64,000 nucleotides of DNA from Tribonema minus. Lineage: Eukaryota > Sar > Xanthophyceae > Tribonematales > Tribonemataceae. Below are positions 24,741 through 37,163 of this stretch, piece after piece (position 1 is the stretch's first letter; each line of letters begins with the position of its first letter). The position numbers and the translations under genes were made by a program. The notes beneath the pieces were generated by a model. It saw only the letters and a program-made list of their open reading frames with translations. It was not told the DNA's origin and ran no database searches. The stretch covers positions 124,001 through 188,000 of the forward strand of contig JAFCMP010000051.1 of assembly GCA_017506865.1 (NCBI GenBank), given 5' to 3'.

Positions 24741-27700
24741 CTAGTCTGCGCTGTGCCCTAGGAGTTTGGATACCGGCGCCGCAACACAGCCCAGCATTCG
24801 CGCTCCACGTGTGTATGCCATGACGCGCTCCGCCAACTCCCGCGCCAGCGATATGCTCAGCTCAATGTGGATCTGACGCTTAGCTAACCCGGCCTTGCGT
24901 AACACATCTGCCTTCCCCCCCCCTGAGCACAGTGCTGAGTGCATTGCCAACTCCTTAACAAAAAGGCTTGTCTGCTTGCCCAGCCGTCCGTACGACTCCT
25001 GCACGAATGGCACAAAAGCCCAAGATGACGTCAAGGTGCCGGTGTGGTGCTTGACCTTCGCGTCCTCCCCCACCCCAGCAGCATAGCCGTCCGTGTTCGA
25101 GGCATTTGTTTTGCCTGTCAGGTACGAGCTCGCTGTGGGTGCGCGCACACTTGTGTCTAGCACTATTCCCTTGTTACGGTATGCACTGCTAAAGTGCAGA
25201 CACCCTGGGTCAATGACTGTGTCCGCCCGATACCCCGGTACCTTGAAGACGCTAGCGTCCTCATTGCGGACAATAGAGACATGGTGCTGTCTCAAGATGC
25301 GCTGTAGGCACCGCTTTTGGGCAGTGTGTGTCGCGTTGTGCCCCCGTATGTGCTGGCTGGGGCAGCTGATCGCATGCGTGGAGGTGGGGCTCACGTCACT
25401 GCACCGCCATGGGCACACCTCGCCCTGTATGCCCCACCCGTCTATAAAGATCGCAACCATAATCATCGTGGCTGCTGCCATACTGGACATGGGCGCCGCA
25501 CCCGGGCGGTCATTGGCAGCGGGTGGCACGCTCATCCACGCCATTGCCCCGGACGCACGCTGGCTGCGCAGCTGCGCCAGGACCCGCGCGCTAGCCTGTT
25601 GGCGGCGGCGGCTGGTGTCACGCAAGTCACCAATAAGTGTAGCCTGCGTCGGCTTGCCCACGGCACCAGCCGAGGCAGCCTCTAGGTCCTCCACCAGGCA
25701 GTCCTCGTATTGACGTCGAAGAACATTTGAAAGGCCGGCTTGTAGTCCGTGCGTGAAGTGACCGCGCCGGCGGCGGGGCACTACCTTTCTGCAGATCTCA
25801 TCAGCATAGGCCTCCCAGTCGTCGTCGTCGTCCTCCTGCCCGCCGCTGCAGCTGCTTTCTTCCGCGCTAGTTTGTGTTTTAGCGGGCGTGGAAGAGGCAG
25901 CCGCGGCAGCGGCTTGAGGGCCAGGTACGGTCGCCGCCGCAGCGGCCGCCTCGGCGCCAGGCACAATGCCGTGGGTGTGTGGGGCTGGCTCAGTGGTCCC
26001 CGTCTCCGTGACGGCAGTTGCGGCGTAGATCGCTTGCACCGCAGTGGGGAGCGTCGACGCTGCGGCCGTTGTATCCGCTGCCCACCGTAGCAACGATGCT
26101 GGGAGCTGCTCGGCCACAGCTGTGCGTGATTTTTCGCCGCCATCAGCTGTCAGCGCTCGCGTAGAGCGTCGCACGGCCTCGATGATTGGCGGCAGTCCCT
26201 GGTCCTCGCGTATTGCGCATGAGTGCTGCGCGAACCAGGTGACTGCGCCGTGTTCGTCAGTGCCGAGCCTCAGGGCCCCTGCTGCCACAGTGGCATGAAT
26301 TATTGCAGGCCGCAGTGTTGTGCATGCCTGGGCCGTGTATGCGGCTGGTGCCAGTAGCCCCAAAAGCGGCATGCCCAGACCGCCTCGTCGCTCCGGCAAC
26401 CGTGACGCCCGCAGTGGCACTGCGATGTCCGTGAGTTCTGGCGGGCCCAAGCGCGGCAATACCAGCACGCTGCCACTGCTGGCTACCTCATTGTCACCAG
26501 CAGTGCAGGCGGCCAGCAGGTGTGACTTCATGACTGCCGCGGTAGCGCAGCCGTGCAGGTGCAGCATGCGTTCAAGCGTCCATGCACAGAACCCGTCAAA
26601 TGCGTGCAGCCATGTCTCACTCAAAGCCGTGTCAACGACCCGAGCTAAGAAGCCCATGCGCTTTGTCAGTGACCTGCGCAGAATGAATTGTGCTGCCTGT
26701 AGGTGATGCCGCGCCATCCCAGCTAGCTGCCACGACAATCGCCATGTCCCTGCGTCAACAAGATGCTTGCTCATGGCAGCATGCACATAGGCTGGGTGCC
26801 CTACCGGTACCCCGACCGACGTAAAGCCCTGACTGGATTCTGGCATGGTGGCGTCCACAAACGGTATGTCAAGGGCGCGCAGGCGTGCTCTGGCCGCTTC
26901 ATCAAACACTGTGCCGCGCATGGCAATGGCCAGCGACTTGTCTGGTCGAACGCGTAGGCCCCCTGCCGCAAGCCGACGGATCACCTCTGCCACCCCAGCG
27001 GCCGCTGCATCGTCGAAGTAGGCAGCTTGCAGCACGTTGAGGTCATCCAGGAAAGCGCAGTGCGGGGCTGGCGGTTCCGCTGTGCTGTGGCCGTAGGCCG
27101 GCATACTGCCGGGCGTCGCACTCACTCCATCAGGGTAGAAGAGTAGGAATGCCGCTGCCACTGCAAAGTACAGCGGCCCTAGAGGGTCCCCTTGCTGGCA
27201 CCCTAGGTGGGAGCAGATAATGCGAGCTTCACCGTTCACCTCCACTCGCATCTCTGGGGCAGTGTCACCACAGTATACGGACTCAAAGTGCGGGAGCAGC
27301 TCCGGACAGAAGAGCATAAGTCCCCGCACAATGGCGGCGCGATCCACACTGTTAAATGCGTTCTCACAGTCCAGCTGGATTGTGGTGCCATACAGCTCGT
27401 GCCACACGCGCGCGCGCGCTGCCACATGCTCGACGCCAGACCGGTATCCTACGCCAAACTGCGACATGGAGGCCAGCAGCCCCGATATTTTGCCCTTGAC
27501 ACCCCGTGCCGCTGTGGACCCGAGGAGTCTGCGCCAGACACTGGAGCAGGCGATCGGACGCCGCTTCTGTCCTATGCCTGAGAGGGCCGCGGCGCGGAGA
27601 AGCCGTTGCGATTGCTCCGGCAGCAGTTCGGGCTCAACAAGCAGCGTCGTGAACACCTTGGCCAGGTGATGGGCGAATGCCGGTTCCATCACATCCGATT

Positions 27701-29492
27701 CTGAATCACCAGCTAGTCCTGGCGAGGCACTGCCCACGGGGCGGGTGGCTGCTTTCACTGGTGCACCAGGCCCAGCGGCCATCAAGAGGTGTTCATAGCG
27801 TAGGCCGTCCAGCCCTCCTGCCTTCCCCGCCCCTGCTGCGGACAAGGTCGACAGTATGTCTGTCGCCTCCACCTCGAGGCGCCGTCCGGCTGCGCTGGCA
27901 GCATCCTCAGGCCTATCGCTGCGATCATGCGCCTGACCCGATTCGAAGACGGGACTGCCGCTGCCAGCGGGCCCGGCGGTCGTTGCCACCCCTGCGCCGT
28001 GCAAGCAGTGCCGCCGGGCGTCGCGTACCAGGCCGCGCACTTGCTCCATTGGCGTATCGACTACCCCGGGCCGGGTGCCAGTTTCAGGGTGCTTTGCTGC
28101 CAGCACCTGTGCCGTGACCTCGTCTGCTGGGGCGCATGCTTCACGCGCCTCTAGTCGTGCGGCAGCCAGGCCTACCCCCCGTCGCTTGCCTGAGAGGGCA
28201 GCGCATGCTGTTTGCTGCCTGGAGTCAGCCTCCGTCCAGTCGGCATCGAAGTTCGTTTGTGCCGACGCCGTAGCTGCGTTGTTTGGTTTGGGGGCCCGCA
28301 GCGCCGCTGCTGCTGACAGCGTCTTTCTCAGTAGCTCCGCAAAGTCGCCAGACAGCAACGCTGCCAGCCGGGCCGCAGGCGGCATACCGGTTCCCTCCGG
28401 TTGCCTACCAAAGGCCATTGCTGCTAGCAGGTGCAGCAGCCTGTAGCCGCGCTGCACTAGAGTCTGAGAAACCTGATGAGCAAACGCCCCGGCACCATGG
28501 TGGAGGCGCACCCGTGCCGCCTCACGTGCACTGTCTGTGGCGTCCGCCAGTAGTCGTGTGGCGTGCTCCACTAGCCGTGCCCACTGGGTGCACTGCAGCT
28601 GAGTGCGGAAGGGGTTGGCAGTCGTGGTGAACCGTAGCAGCAGTAGATCCGCCTCATTGGTCTGGTCAAGTGCGTGGACGACCGAGGGCGTCGAGAGGTC
28701 CCAAGCCAGGGATGCTCGTGACTGGGGCTTTGAGGGCCTGCCACTGGTGGTGGTGGTCGGGGGGGGCGGTGACGCGGCATCGTCCGGCGGGTCCAAGTCC
28801 ATGTCCGCCCATCCCACGGCCGTCCCGTGGGGGGGGCTGCTGTCCTGCAGCCTTAGGCTGTTAGACTGAGTGCGGCTGCCGGCGCTGCCAGGCGGTGCTG
28901 CAGCAGCTGCCGTTCGGCGCCGGCGTTGCGCGCCGGTTGCCGTGGCCGCCGGGCGTTTCTTGCTGGACTTTGAGTTGGCAGCGCCACTAGCCGGCACCGC
29001 CGGTGGCTTTGGAGGTGTCGCTGCGGCAGCCCCCGCCGCCGCGGCCGCGCCGTCGCTACCCGCACCCCCGCCCTCGGACTGGCCCGGGGGTACTGCCGGG
29101 CGTGCGCGCGTGGGGGCGCTTCCATTCCGTCGACACGTGTGGCATGGCGAGGTCAGCGCGCATTGCCTCTGCCCCGCGCTGGCTGACATATGGACCAGAC
29201 CGCAGGCACCTGTGCATGCACTCAGCTTCCTTACCGCCCGTAGGAAGTCTTCTGCCGTGCAACCATACATGGTGCTCATCTCCTGCACACGCTTGGCATG
29301 GTGTGCCCCAGTGTTGCAGGTACTGCTGCCTGAAGGGGCACGGTCACCGGATGGGTCGTGATCAACCTGCTGCCGGATGCCCTTGGCGTATGCTGCCGCC
29401 AGATTTTGCTGACAGTGTGATGTGCTCGCCTCAGGGTTCAGCATCGACCTCGTGCAGCTACCACCGTTGAAGTGGGCCACTACCGGTGCCAT
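24741..29492 (-). mobile_element. LINE (non-LTR retrotransposon) ORF with reverse transcriptase and restriction-like endonuclease
   Basis: One uninterrupted frame runs to the stop at 24741. The frame is open to 29849, but its first ~120 codons cross a tRNA gene, so I place the likely start at the Met of MAPVVAHFNGG (29492), giving about 1,583 aa. In the full 1,702-codon frame an Ala/Pro-rich N-terminus is followed by reverse transcriptase motifs: GLDGLRYEHL (~680), RPIACSSVWRRLLG (~765), LDCENAFNSVDR (~827), GCQQGDPLGP (~883), the catalytic FLDD (~933), and KSLAI (~971). The C-terminus has a zinc-knuckle-like C-x3-C-x8-H-x3-C-x3-H (~1479-1500), then a PD-(D/E)XK-type domain with YRADTVIDPG and VLDTSV. 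No apurinic endonuclease is seen. This is the architecture of RLE-type LINEs (R2/NeSL-like). The ORF looks whole. No poly(A) tail or target-site duplication was recognised. Confidence 0.9.
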
Positions 29493-29748
29493 GCGGCTCG
29501 CAGCTGACAGTTTGCCTCGCTGTTTGCTGTCCTCTTTCTGACCAAGCTGCCAAAATGCCAGTGTGCATAAAGGACACCTCAGTGGCTCAGGCTGCTGTGG
29601 CAACTGCAGCGCAGTACGGGGCTGTGTCCGACTCGGAGCCGTGATGTGGGTGCTGTTAGCTTGGCCTATGTACCACCGAGGCAAACTGAACAAAAAACAA
29701 CTCCAACGAACGAATCGTTCGATCACTGTCAGCGGCAAAAGCAAGAAA

Positions 29749-29830
29749 CGGAAGGAGCAGGGATCGAACCTGCGCAGGCAAAGCCTACTGGATTTCAAGT
29801 CCAGCCCGTTAACCACTCCGGCATCCTCCC
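29749..29830 (-). tRNA. tRNA-Ser (anticodon UGA)
   Basis: The minus strand folds as an 82-nt class II tRNA. The acceptor stem GGGAGGA pairs with TCCTTCC (one G-U), with discriminator G. The anticodon loop CTTGAAA carries TGA, there is a long variable arm as expected for serine, and the T arm is GCAGG-TTCGATC-CCTGC. Box A (TGCCGGAGTGG) and box B (GGTTCGATCCC) are intact. A TTTT Pol III terminator lies nine bases past the 3' end (29737-29740). There is no intron. Confidence 0.96.
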
Positions 29831-29849
29831 CAGGCAGTTTGGTCGTCAC

Positions 29850-31640
29850 TCATTTGTTACGTTCATGCTTGGCATGTCCTGAAGGTGCACTACTGCTCAT
29901 CGACCTAATGCATCTCTCGTTGTGCTCTTGGAAGGATGATCCGACCCCGTCCTTGAAACGAGCATCTAATGCCATCATGTCCCTGGGCAGGGCCTAGAAG
30001 CCTTTGAAGGTGCCACCGCACTTGACATCGGACTGCTCTTGTCGCAGGTCAACTCTGTGCATGCTTAGCCATTGGTGCAAGGTGAAGCTCATCCCGCTGC
30101 CAGTTGCTGCCATAGGGGCCGAGCTCGATGGGTCATCGGACCGCATCAGTGTTACCAGGCAGACGACCTTGCCATATGCTAGTTCCCTGGCTCGGCGGCG
30201 CCGGCAGCCGGCGGCGGCGGCGGCGGCAGCGGCGGCAGGACGCGCCGCAGCAAAAGACATGGTCGCAATGAAATGAATTTTGAAGGCTGTGCTGTGTTGT
30301 AGGACTGCTGCTTTAGCACGACGCCGATGTTGCTGAAGCTGCTCTTACTCCGAGGCTCCTGCTGCTGTCACTGCCACAACCACACATGTCCTAGCTAGCT
30401 CTCATCTCCTATGTTCACTTCACTCTTAGGCAAAGCCGACACTTCTACAGTGCACTGGGGAGAACATGTGAGGTGGCTCACACATTTTTTGAAGTATTCA
30501 CCATTTCGATATATCTATAGGTTTCTGCAGTCACTGTGTGGAGACCTCCCAGCCAAGAGAGCTTAAGCATGTCCAAGCATGTCCGACACTCTACTGCCGC
30601 AGCTGCTGCCCTGCATTCAGGTACGCGTGGACACCTATTGGTATTTCTGGCACAGCATGCGTGCACAGAAGCCTCAGCTTCAGCCTCACCCACAACCCAC
30701 ATCGACACCAATAGACTCTTGAATAGAGGTCGCTGCATAAGTCCCATGGCAGAGCTGACGCCTCGAACCATTCACGACTGTTGAGCACCGATCTGCCGGA
30801 CTGTGTGTCTGCAGCACAAATGCGTCTTGAAATCAGGGTCGCCGAGCATGCCATTGGTACTACCAGTGGTATCTCTGCCAAGGGCCGCTTCACTTCCCAA
30901 GGCTTCTGAAAGTGCTTTTGGGATGTCATACCTCGTATACTTACAAGCAATGCAATTAGAATTGGTACCTTGCGCAATTGGGATTAGTACCTTGGGAACA
31001 GAGCATAGCCTAGGCTGTGAGTGTGGCAGCCTCATGCAAGCCATGCACGTCCTTCCGGGTATGGACAGCAGAGGCACGCACATGTGCAACCATTACAGCC
31101 TGCACCCGGCTGTCATTGGCGCCGTTCTGGTGTACCGGTTCTACCTCAGCAGCATGCATGATGAGTCATGTGCGTTGTGCCCACTATGCCTGTGCACACA
31201 AGAGTGGAATTCTTCCAGCTCACGAAGTGCGAGCACACACACTCCGAGCGACTCTTTCTCATTCCTCACTTTGCCAAAGACTGAACTCGTGACTATGACA
31301 TTCCTCACTTTGCCAAAAACTGAACTTGCGAATATGACAGAATACACTAGAAGCCGCCCCGATCAACGCTGGCCCTGGGTTGAATCAAGGGCATTGTGTG
31401 CTTGAAGTTTGCACACAGACTCAATCACGAACGGCAGCTTCACGTCCGACTGAGTCATGTCAAAAATTTCCAATTGGCGCATTGTTCAGAATTGATTCTC
31501 TACGCGCATCGAGACACATTGTCACCTCTGGTGCTTCCAGATTCTGGTAGCAAGTTCAACCGTTGTGACATCATGTGCGCTAGCTAGAGCTTTTTCATGA
31601 TGTAAGCAAACATACAACGAAAAACAACAAGCAAATACAA
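29850..31640. other. Region without a confident gene
   Basis: A minus-strand frame at 29994-30260 could encode 88 aa: an Ala/Arg-rich start, then a less biased part ending DVKCGGTFKGF. I do not recognise it and regard it as possible only. The rest holds repeat R2 and no credible exon. Confidence 0.4.
30625..30873 (-). repeat. Dispersed repeat R2, inverted copy
   Basis: About 250 bp match 33748-34005 in opposite orientation. Shared blocks include CAATGGCATGCTC, GCAGCGACCTCTA and GTTGTGCCAG-like ends. It flanks the LINE relic on its left while the other copy flanks it on its right. Confidence 0.75.
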
Positions 31641-31645
31641 GGTAC

Positions 31646-32500
31646 ATGCAAAAAGGCGCGACCGCTCCGGCAGCGGCAACTGCATCAGCGGCAGGCCGCG
31701 CTGCCGCCCCGGCGGCGGCGACAATTACAGAACTACTAGCAGTGGCTGCAGGCAGCACAGGCGCTCCAGTGCCGGCCGCTGATGGCGCAGCAATTCCGGC
31801 GACACACGGCCCAGCTGCCGCTGGACCAGTGGCCGCGGCGGCAGCGCAGGCGGCACCAGCGGCAGCAGCAGCGGCAGCGCACGGCGCAACTACTCCGGCG
31901 GCAGCAGCAGCGGCGGCAGCAGCAGCTGCTCCAGCATCAGAGGCTGCAGCAGCAGCGGCAGCACATTTGCACCTCAAGCTGCCTCGGCGGCATCACTAGC
32001 TGCAGCATCCGATCTGAGTCAACAGCAGCTGCTGCGGGCGTAGGCAACATAGCTGCTCCAGGGCCTAGAGCTGCTGCAGCACCTGCAGCAGGAGCGGCAG
32101 CAGGCGGCGCCGCAACCGTGCCACCTGCGACAGCGGCAACGGCGGTGATCACAAGCGGCCAATGCGGCAGGCGCTGCACCAGCACTGCAACTGCGGCAGC
32201 AGCAACTGTTACACCAGCAGCAGCAACGGCAGGCGGCGCAGCTGCTCCAGCGCACGCAGCAGCGGCAGCCGTCAATGCACTGCAGGCGCTATGCGTTCCA
32301 CACCAGCAATGCTACAAGGCGCAGCAGCGCGCGCCTGCCCTCATGTGGACGATCGCCACAGCTGCCGCATCCCTACGTGCAGCAACAGGTGACAAGCTGG
32401 AACATATGCTGCCACCAGCGCTTATGCCACTGCAGCAGCAGCCACGTGTGCAGCAGCCGCCGCCGCCAGCAGGTGGTGGCACCGGTGCGGATGCTGCTAC
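31646..32500. repeat. GCN/CAG-rich low-complexity tract
   Basis: A long (GCA/GCG/CAG)-rich stretch gives Ala-, Gln- or Arg-rich open frames on both strands. No domain is visible and every frame is compositional, so I do not call a gene. It could be the Ala-rich linker of the adjacent LINE relic, because the intact LINE also has an Ala-rich linker before its C-terminal domain. Confidence 0.7.
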
Positions 32501-32559
32501 GGTGTACTTGACGTCAGTGCTCTGCAGTTGCAGCGTGTGTGTGTGTAGCCTGAAGCGCC

Positions 32560-33745
32560 CCAATCAGAGTGCGCTTGCAGATGCCGTCGCTACTGAGCTT
32601 GCAGATAAAGTGGAGGCGGACCTGCAACAGCTGCCGCAGTGCACGTAACGCACGCAAGCACTTGCTCGATTCCGGTCTCAGCGCCACACGCACTCGATCG
32701 GCATGGCATTCCTCAACGAGCCCATGTACTCCACAACGGCTTCGTTCGATGGCATAGTATCCTCAGGCTGGCAGCTGGCCGTCAAACGCGCCATCGCAGT
32801 AGAGGAGCAGACGACAGGCTGCAAGCTGTGCGGGAAGTCGCCGGGCGGCACTCTGCACGCGCGGCTGTGTCAAGCGCCACGCGTCAAGGCGCACGACACC
32901 ATTGTCCACAATAACAGATGAAGCATTTCACAAACATCACAAGTCCACGATCTTGTGCGCAGCGGAGGTGCGAGCAGCAGCGAGCAGCGGTGCAGCGGCG
33001 GTCAGCAGCAGCGGGCACCATGCACCTGAGAGCTGCTGCGTTGTGTTGCAGTGACAGCGAGCGACAATCAGTGCCAGCCGCGGCGGCAAGTAGCCGGGCC
33101 GCCGGGAAGTCGCAGGATGGACATCGTGCTGCCTGCCGACGCCTTCCCGGTGACCGGCTACGACGACCCGTCCCGTCACCTACCACTCATGGTGGACGTT
33201 ACCTGCTTCGAGGCACAGGCGGCGTCGCGGGCGCAGAAGACTGCAGCAGACCCCGAGCGTTGCTGCCGCGACCAAGAGGCCGCCAAAACTACCCACTGGC
33301 ACTATTTTGGTCATTATGATCAGGATTGTTACAAACTGACCACTTTGGCAATCGGGTCATTTGGCAGCATCGGGGAGCAGGGGCGGAAGCTGCTGGAGGC
33401 TGTGGCGACGGAGTATGCCAGCAGGATGTCAGTGCCCGGAGGAGCGCGCCCTAAAGCTTTGAGTCTTAAGGGCATCGCCCTCGTGCGCTTACGCTCGGCA
33501 CTGTTGGCAGCGCTCCACATGGCGTACTCCGGCCGTGTCATGACACACATGGCAGAATTCAGAGGGGGCACATGGAGGAGGACGTAGGGGAGGACCCCGA
33601 GATGCCATTCGGCGGCGGCGGCGTTCGAGTGGTTGTCATTGAGACACTTTCAGACTGTCACACGACATGCAGATTCCGTACAGCAAGCTTCAAGTTAGAT
33701 GCCATTCATCTGGGGTTATTTGCGCCCTGAGCGGAACTTCAAAAA
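32560..33745 (+). mobile_element. Decayed LINE 3' end (zinc knuckle plus restriction-like endonuclease)
   Basis: Two frames with LINE C-terminal features are visible. One, at about 32703-32921, contains CKLCGKSPGGTLHARLC, a zinc-binding C-x2-C-x8-H-x3-C pattern. The other, from about 33117 to 33587, contains RMDIVLPADAFPV, LPLMVDVTCFEA and a IGSFGSIGEQGRKLLEAVA block. The last block parallels QESYGRLGKQTSLFVKELA of the intact LINE at 24.7-29.5 kb. The relic is on the other strand, divergent, and split between frames; coding-like sequence continues past the last stop in another frame (EDVGEDPEMPFGGG). The reverse transcriptase part is missing, consistent with a 5'-truncated and mutated insertion. 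Confidence 0.75.
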
Positions 33746-34005
33746 TAAAAAGTACTACTAGTATCAATGGCATGCTCTGCGACCCTGGCTGCAAGAATTT
33801 CAACTCGTCCTTTCCTTTATGTGGCAGACACACAATCCGTGCTCTGAGTCAACAGGTACCTACGTGTGAATGATTCAAAGAGTCAGCTCGGGGGGCTTGA
33901 GCAGCGACCTCTACTGGTATCGTTGTGTCTCTTGGGTGAGGTTGATGCTGAGGCTCTGTGCACACATGTTGTGCCAGCAAAACCACTCACAGGTGGGCAC
34001 AGGGG
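33598..34005 (+). repeat. R1+R2 composite tail next to the LINE relic
   Basis: Positions 33598-33745 match 18722-18860, and 33748-34005 match 30625-30873 inverted. This is the only place in the window where both parts are contiguous, suggesting it is the parent arrangement, perhaps the 3' region of the LINE family. Confidence 0.7.
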
Positions 34006-36232
34006 GGGGGTTGCAGGGGCATTGTGGAAGGTCGGGGGGCAACACCCTGTCAGACCCTCTAGAGGGTCATCTCGGGTACATGATTTAGAGGGGTCTGGAG
34101 GGTAGGGGTTTCAGAGGGCCTGGCACGGGAGACCCTCTGGAGGGCGTATACATTGTGCAGAAGGGTTGAGGGTGTTGACGCCACCGCCTTGAGCGTGGTG
34201 TACGCCTTCTGGAAGGGCTATCCAGCAACACGTTGAGCAGGGCATACAAACATGCAAGGGCTACAGCACGACACCTTGTGACACGCCGTACAGGGCCCAT
34301 TTGGGCACGCAGGCAAGGCAGAGGAGACCATGTACAAGGTAGCAATGACGAATGCAGGCCGCGCAGTGCATGCACATGTACAGCATCAAGCATGTGAGAA
34401 CGCGCGCACGCATTGAGAGCGTGCGCGCTCGCAAACAGACCGTAAATGCCATGAATTCGCACAACATGTCATGTATATTTGGTGTATTGTGGTGATGTCA
34501 GCGCGCTGCTCTGTGGTGCTGCTCGTGCGATAGTTGCTCATATACATGTCGTGCATCATACTATAGTACATGGCATCTACAGTGTGCACATCATTATGTG
34601 TAACAGACACTTGAAGTACTTCTTGAAGTACTATCTGCAGCGCCGCCCCCCCCCTCCCCCCCACCCGCTAGCAACCTGTTTATATATATATATATATATA
34701 TACTTTAAAGCATTGTGCTCCCCAAGCAGCATGCGCATGCACGTTGCATTGCCTCCATGCGCGTCACCGTGGCAGCTTCACCAGTATGCCCCCCTCTATC
34801 CTCCTACCCCCTCTGTGTGCGCTTGTGCCTCAGATCCATAGAGGCGGCTGCTGCAGCACTTGCCTGCCTTGCACACCGCGTGTGCTGCTGTCAAGTACTT
34901 CAAGTGCGCGCATGCTGCTGGTACCCTGTCAACAAAGAGCGCGTTGGCAAGTGCACAAACACTAATCAGCCATCACAGCTAGCCTGAACGTGGACATTGC
35001 AGGTAGTGAAAGCAGCATGTTTGAAAGGTGGGGTGAGGATGCAAACTATGGGCGGCACGGAAACCATCCATGAGGCACAGGATGTGTATGATAACATTAT
35101 ACGAAGTATTGTAAATAATATACTTGGATGTAGTTCTACATTGACAGTGAACGCTGCTTCTGACGTCAGATACAATGTCTGTGACATCTGTCATTTCATA
35201 CTGCGAAGAGGTGCTGCTGAACAGAAGAACGTTGGGTTAGGGTTGGGGTAACGCTAACCCTAACCCTAACCACATGCGTAAAAGCACGCGACGAAAACTA
35301 CCATCAATAAATGTTGCGCTGCGATGCGGAGCCATGGATGTATTGTGTGTCATCGACAAAGCAGTCAGACCATGAATGCGGCGCACGTCCAGAACGTTTG
35401 GCGAGGCTGGCAAGCACAAACCCGGGTTTGTGATGGAGATGCGCTGCTGTGCTGGTGTTGCTCTTGCTGGTATGCGTGCAGGGTTTGCTGTTTACACCGC
35501 ACAACAAGCTTGACAACGAGCTGCAGGGGCGTTTCTCAAAATTGTGAAAATAACGAATCACCTTCAGTGGCGTCGTTAGTTGTTCGTTGTACAACGAATA
35601 TTGGAAAACTAATGAAGCAACACAATGTTTCTTGATTCGTTCTGTAACTCTAAGGTAAGGGTGCACTTGCACAATGTTCTGGTGTCAGGCAAGTTCCATG
35701 CATGAGCTAGCGTGCTACCCCGCCTGCCATCCCCTGGCATAGCGGAAGTCATCGTGATGCCACTGGTCTGTGCACGCCCCTCAGGGGCAGGTCTTGCTAT
35801 TGCTGTACCTTAAAGTACACACGTACTCTCCAAAGAACTGATGCTGATTGTACTTGAAGCACTGCGCAGTCAAGTTCACAATGTAAGTACAACCCACCTT
35901 CAGGAGCGCTGAGGCAGAACTCGCTCTTTTACCATCTGAAACATGTGCACTCGACGAAAGTATTCGGTACTGATACCTGAAGCACTGCGCCCACAGGTTC
36001 ACCCTACCTGAGCGCTGAGGCAGAACTCGCCCTTGCCGCTGAGCCGCGCCTCAAAGTTCATGTGCACTTCACAAAGTATGCTGATACTTGCAGCACTGCG
36101 CAGCAAAGTCCATCATTGAAGTACACCTCATCCTGAGCGCTGACGCAGAAGTCGCTCTTGCCGCTGAGCCCCTGGGCCACGGCGAGCTGCTTAAAGTTCA
36201 GAATTGAAGTTCACAATTGAAGTACGCCTCAC
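34006..36232. other. No recognised exon; repeats and (TA)n
   Basis: A (TA)n tract of about 20 bp lies at 34680-34700 and short TTAGGG/CCCTAA words at 35233-35272. Minus-strand donor-side echoes of the cyclase exon occupy 35905-36180. I looked for further cyclase exons on the minus strand and recognised none. Confidence 0.5.
35905..36180 (-). repeat. Donor-side echoes of cyclase exon 36233-36355
   Basis: Copies at about 36129-36180, 36007-36050 and 35905-35935 repeat the bases coding AQELSGKSEFCLSAQ plus the donor. Confidence 0.8.
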
Positions 36233-36439
36233 CTGAGCGCTGAGGCAGAACTCGCTCTTGCCGCTGAGCTCCTGCGCCACGGCGAGCTGCGCAATGACGG
36301 GGCCGCACACGAACGTTTCCCACTCCTTCTTGTTGTTGAACACGATGCCGCCGACCTGATGCCAGGCGGGGGCGCGGAGGGGAGGGGCGTCACATATGAA
36401 GTTACTCGTGAAGATAGTCATATGTGTGCTGTGTGCTTT

Positions 36440-36755
36440 CAACACGAACGTCTCCCACTCCGTCTTGTTAATGAACACGATGCCGCCGACCTGGTTGGGG
36501 CAGGGGCAGGGGCGTCACACACAAAGTTAGTCATGACGTTAGTCATATGTGCTGTGGATTCAGCACGAATGTCTCCCACTCCGTCTTGTTGTTGAACACA
36601 ATGCCGCCGACCTGATGTCATCGGGGCGCGGGAGGGGGAGCTGCGTCACACATGAAGTTAGTCGTGAAGTGAGTCATGTGTGCTGTATTTTCAACATGAA
36701 CATCTCCCACTTCGTATTGTTGTTGAACACAACGCCGCCGACTTGGCGCCAGGGC
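36440..36755 (-). repeat. Acceptor-side echoes of cyclase exon 36233-36355
   Basis: Three copies at about 36440-36498, 36562-36620 and 36697-36755 repeat the CAG acceptor and the bases coding VGGIVFNNKKEWETF, with period about 125-135 bp. All lie upstream of the real edge at 36355. Confidence 0.88.
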
Positions 36756-37163
36756 GGGGGCAGGCGCGTCACACATGACGTTAGCCATGCGCTGGGTGTT
36801 GTTGTCAATTCCTGGGTTGAAAACTTGAGGAGCGCGCAGAGAGGGGGGGGCAGGCCGTGCGAGGCCGGTCGCACGCGCCTCGAGCTACGATAAGATCAAG
36901 CAACTCTGACCCTAACCCTTACCTATCCCTAACCCTACCTAACCCCCATCCCCATCCGCCCCCCCCCCCCCCCCCCGACCTCTGCCCCCCCTCCCTCTCA
37001 CCCGCGCCTCTGATACGTGCTCGGTGCGCGTCGCCATATTGTATACCCCGACGAAGCCACATGCAGCGTGGGCAGCACCCCACCACTGCGCCCCATTTCA
37101 ACACAATAACCCTGCGCGCTGCGGTACCATATCCCACAGGCAATGTACCCCCCTTCTCCGCAC

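Noticed and set aside
29493-29849. N-terminal extension of the LINE ORF
   Set aside because: These codons read through the tRNA-Ser gene (GLDLKSS comes from the anticodon arm), so they are a chance open frame.
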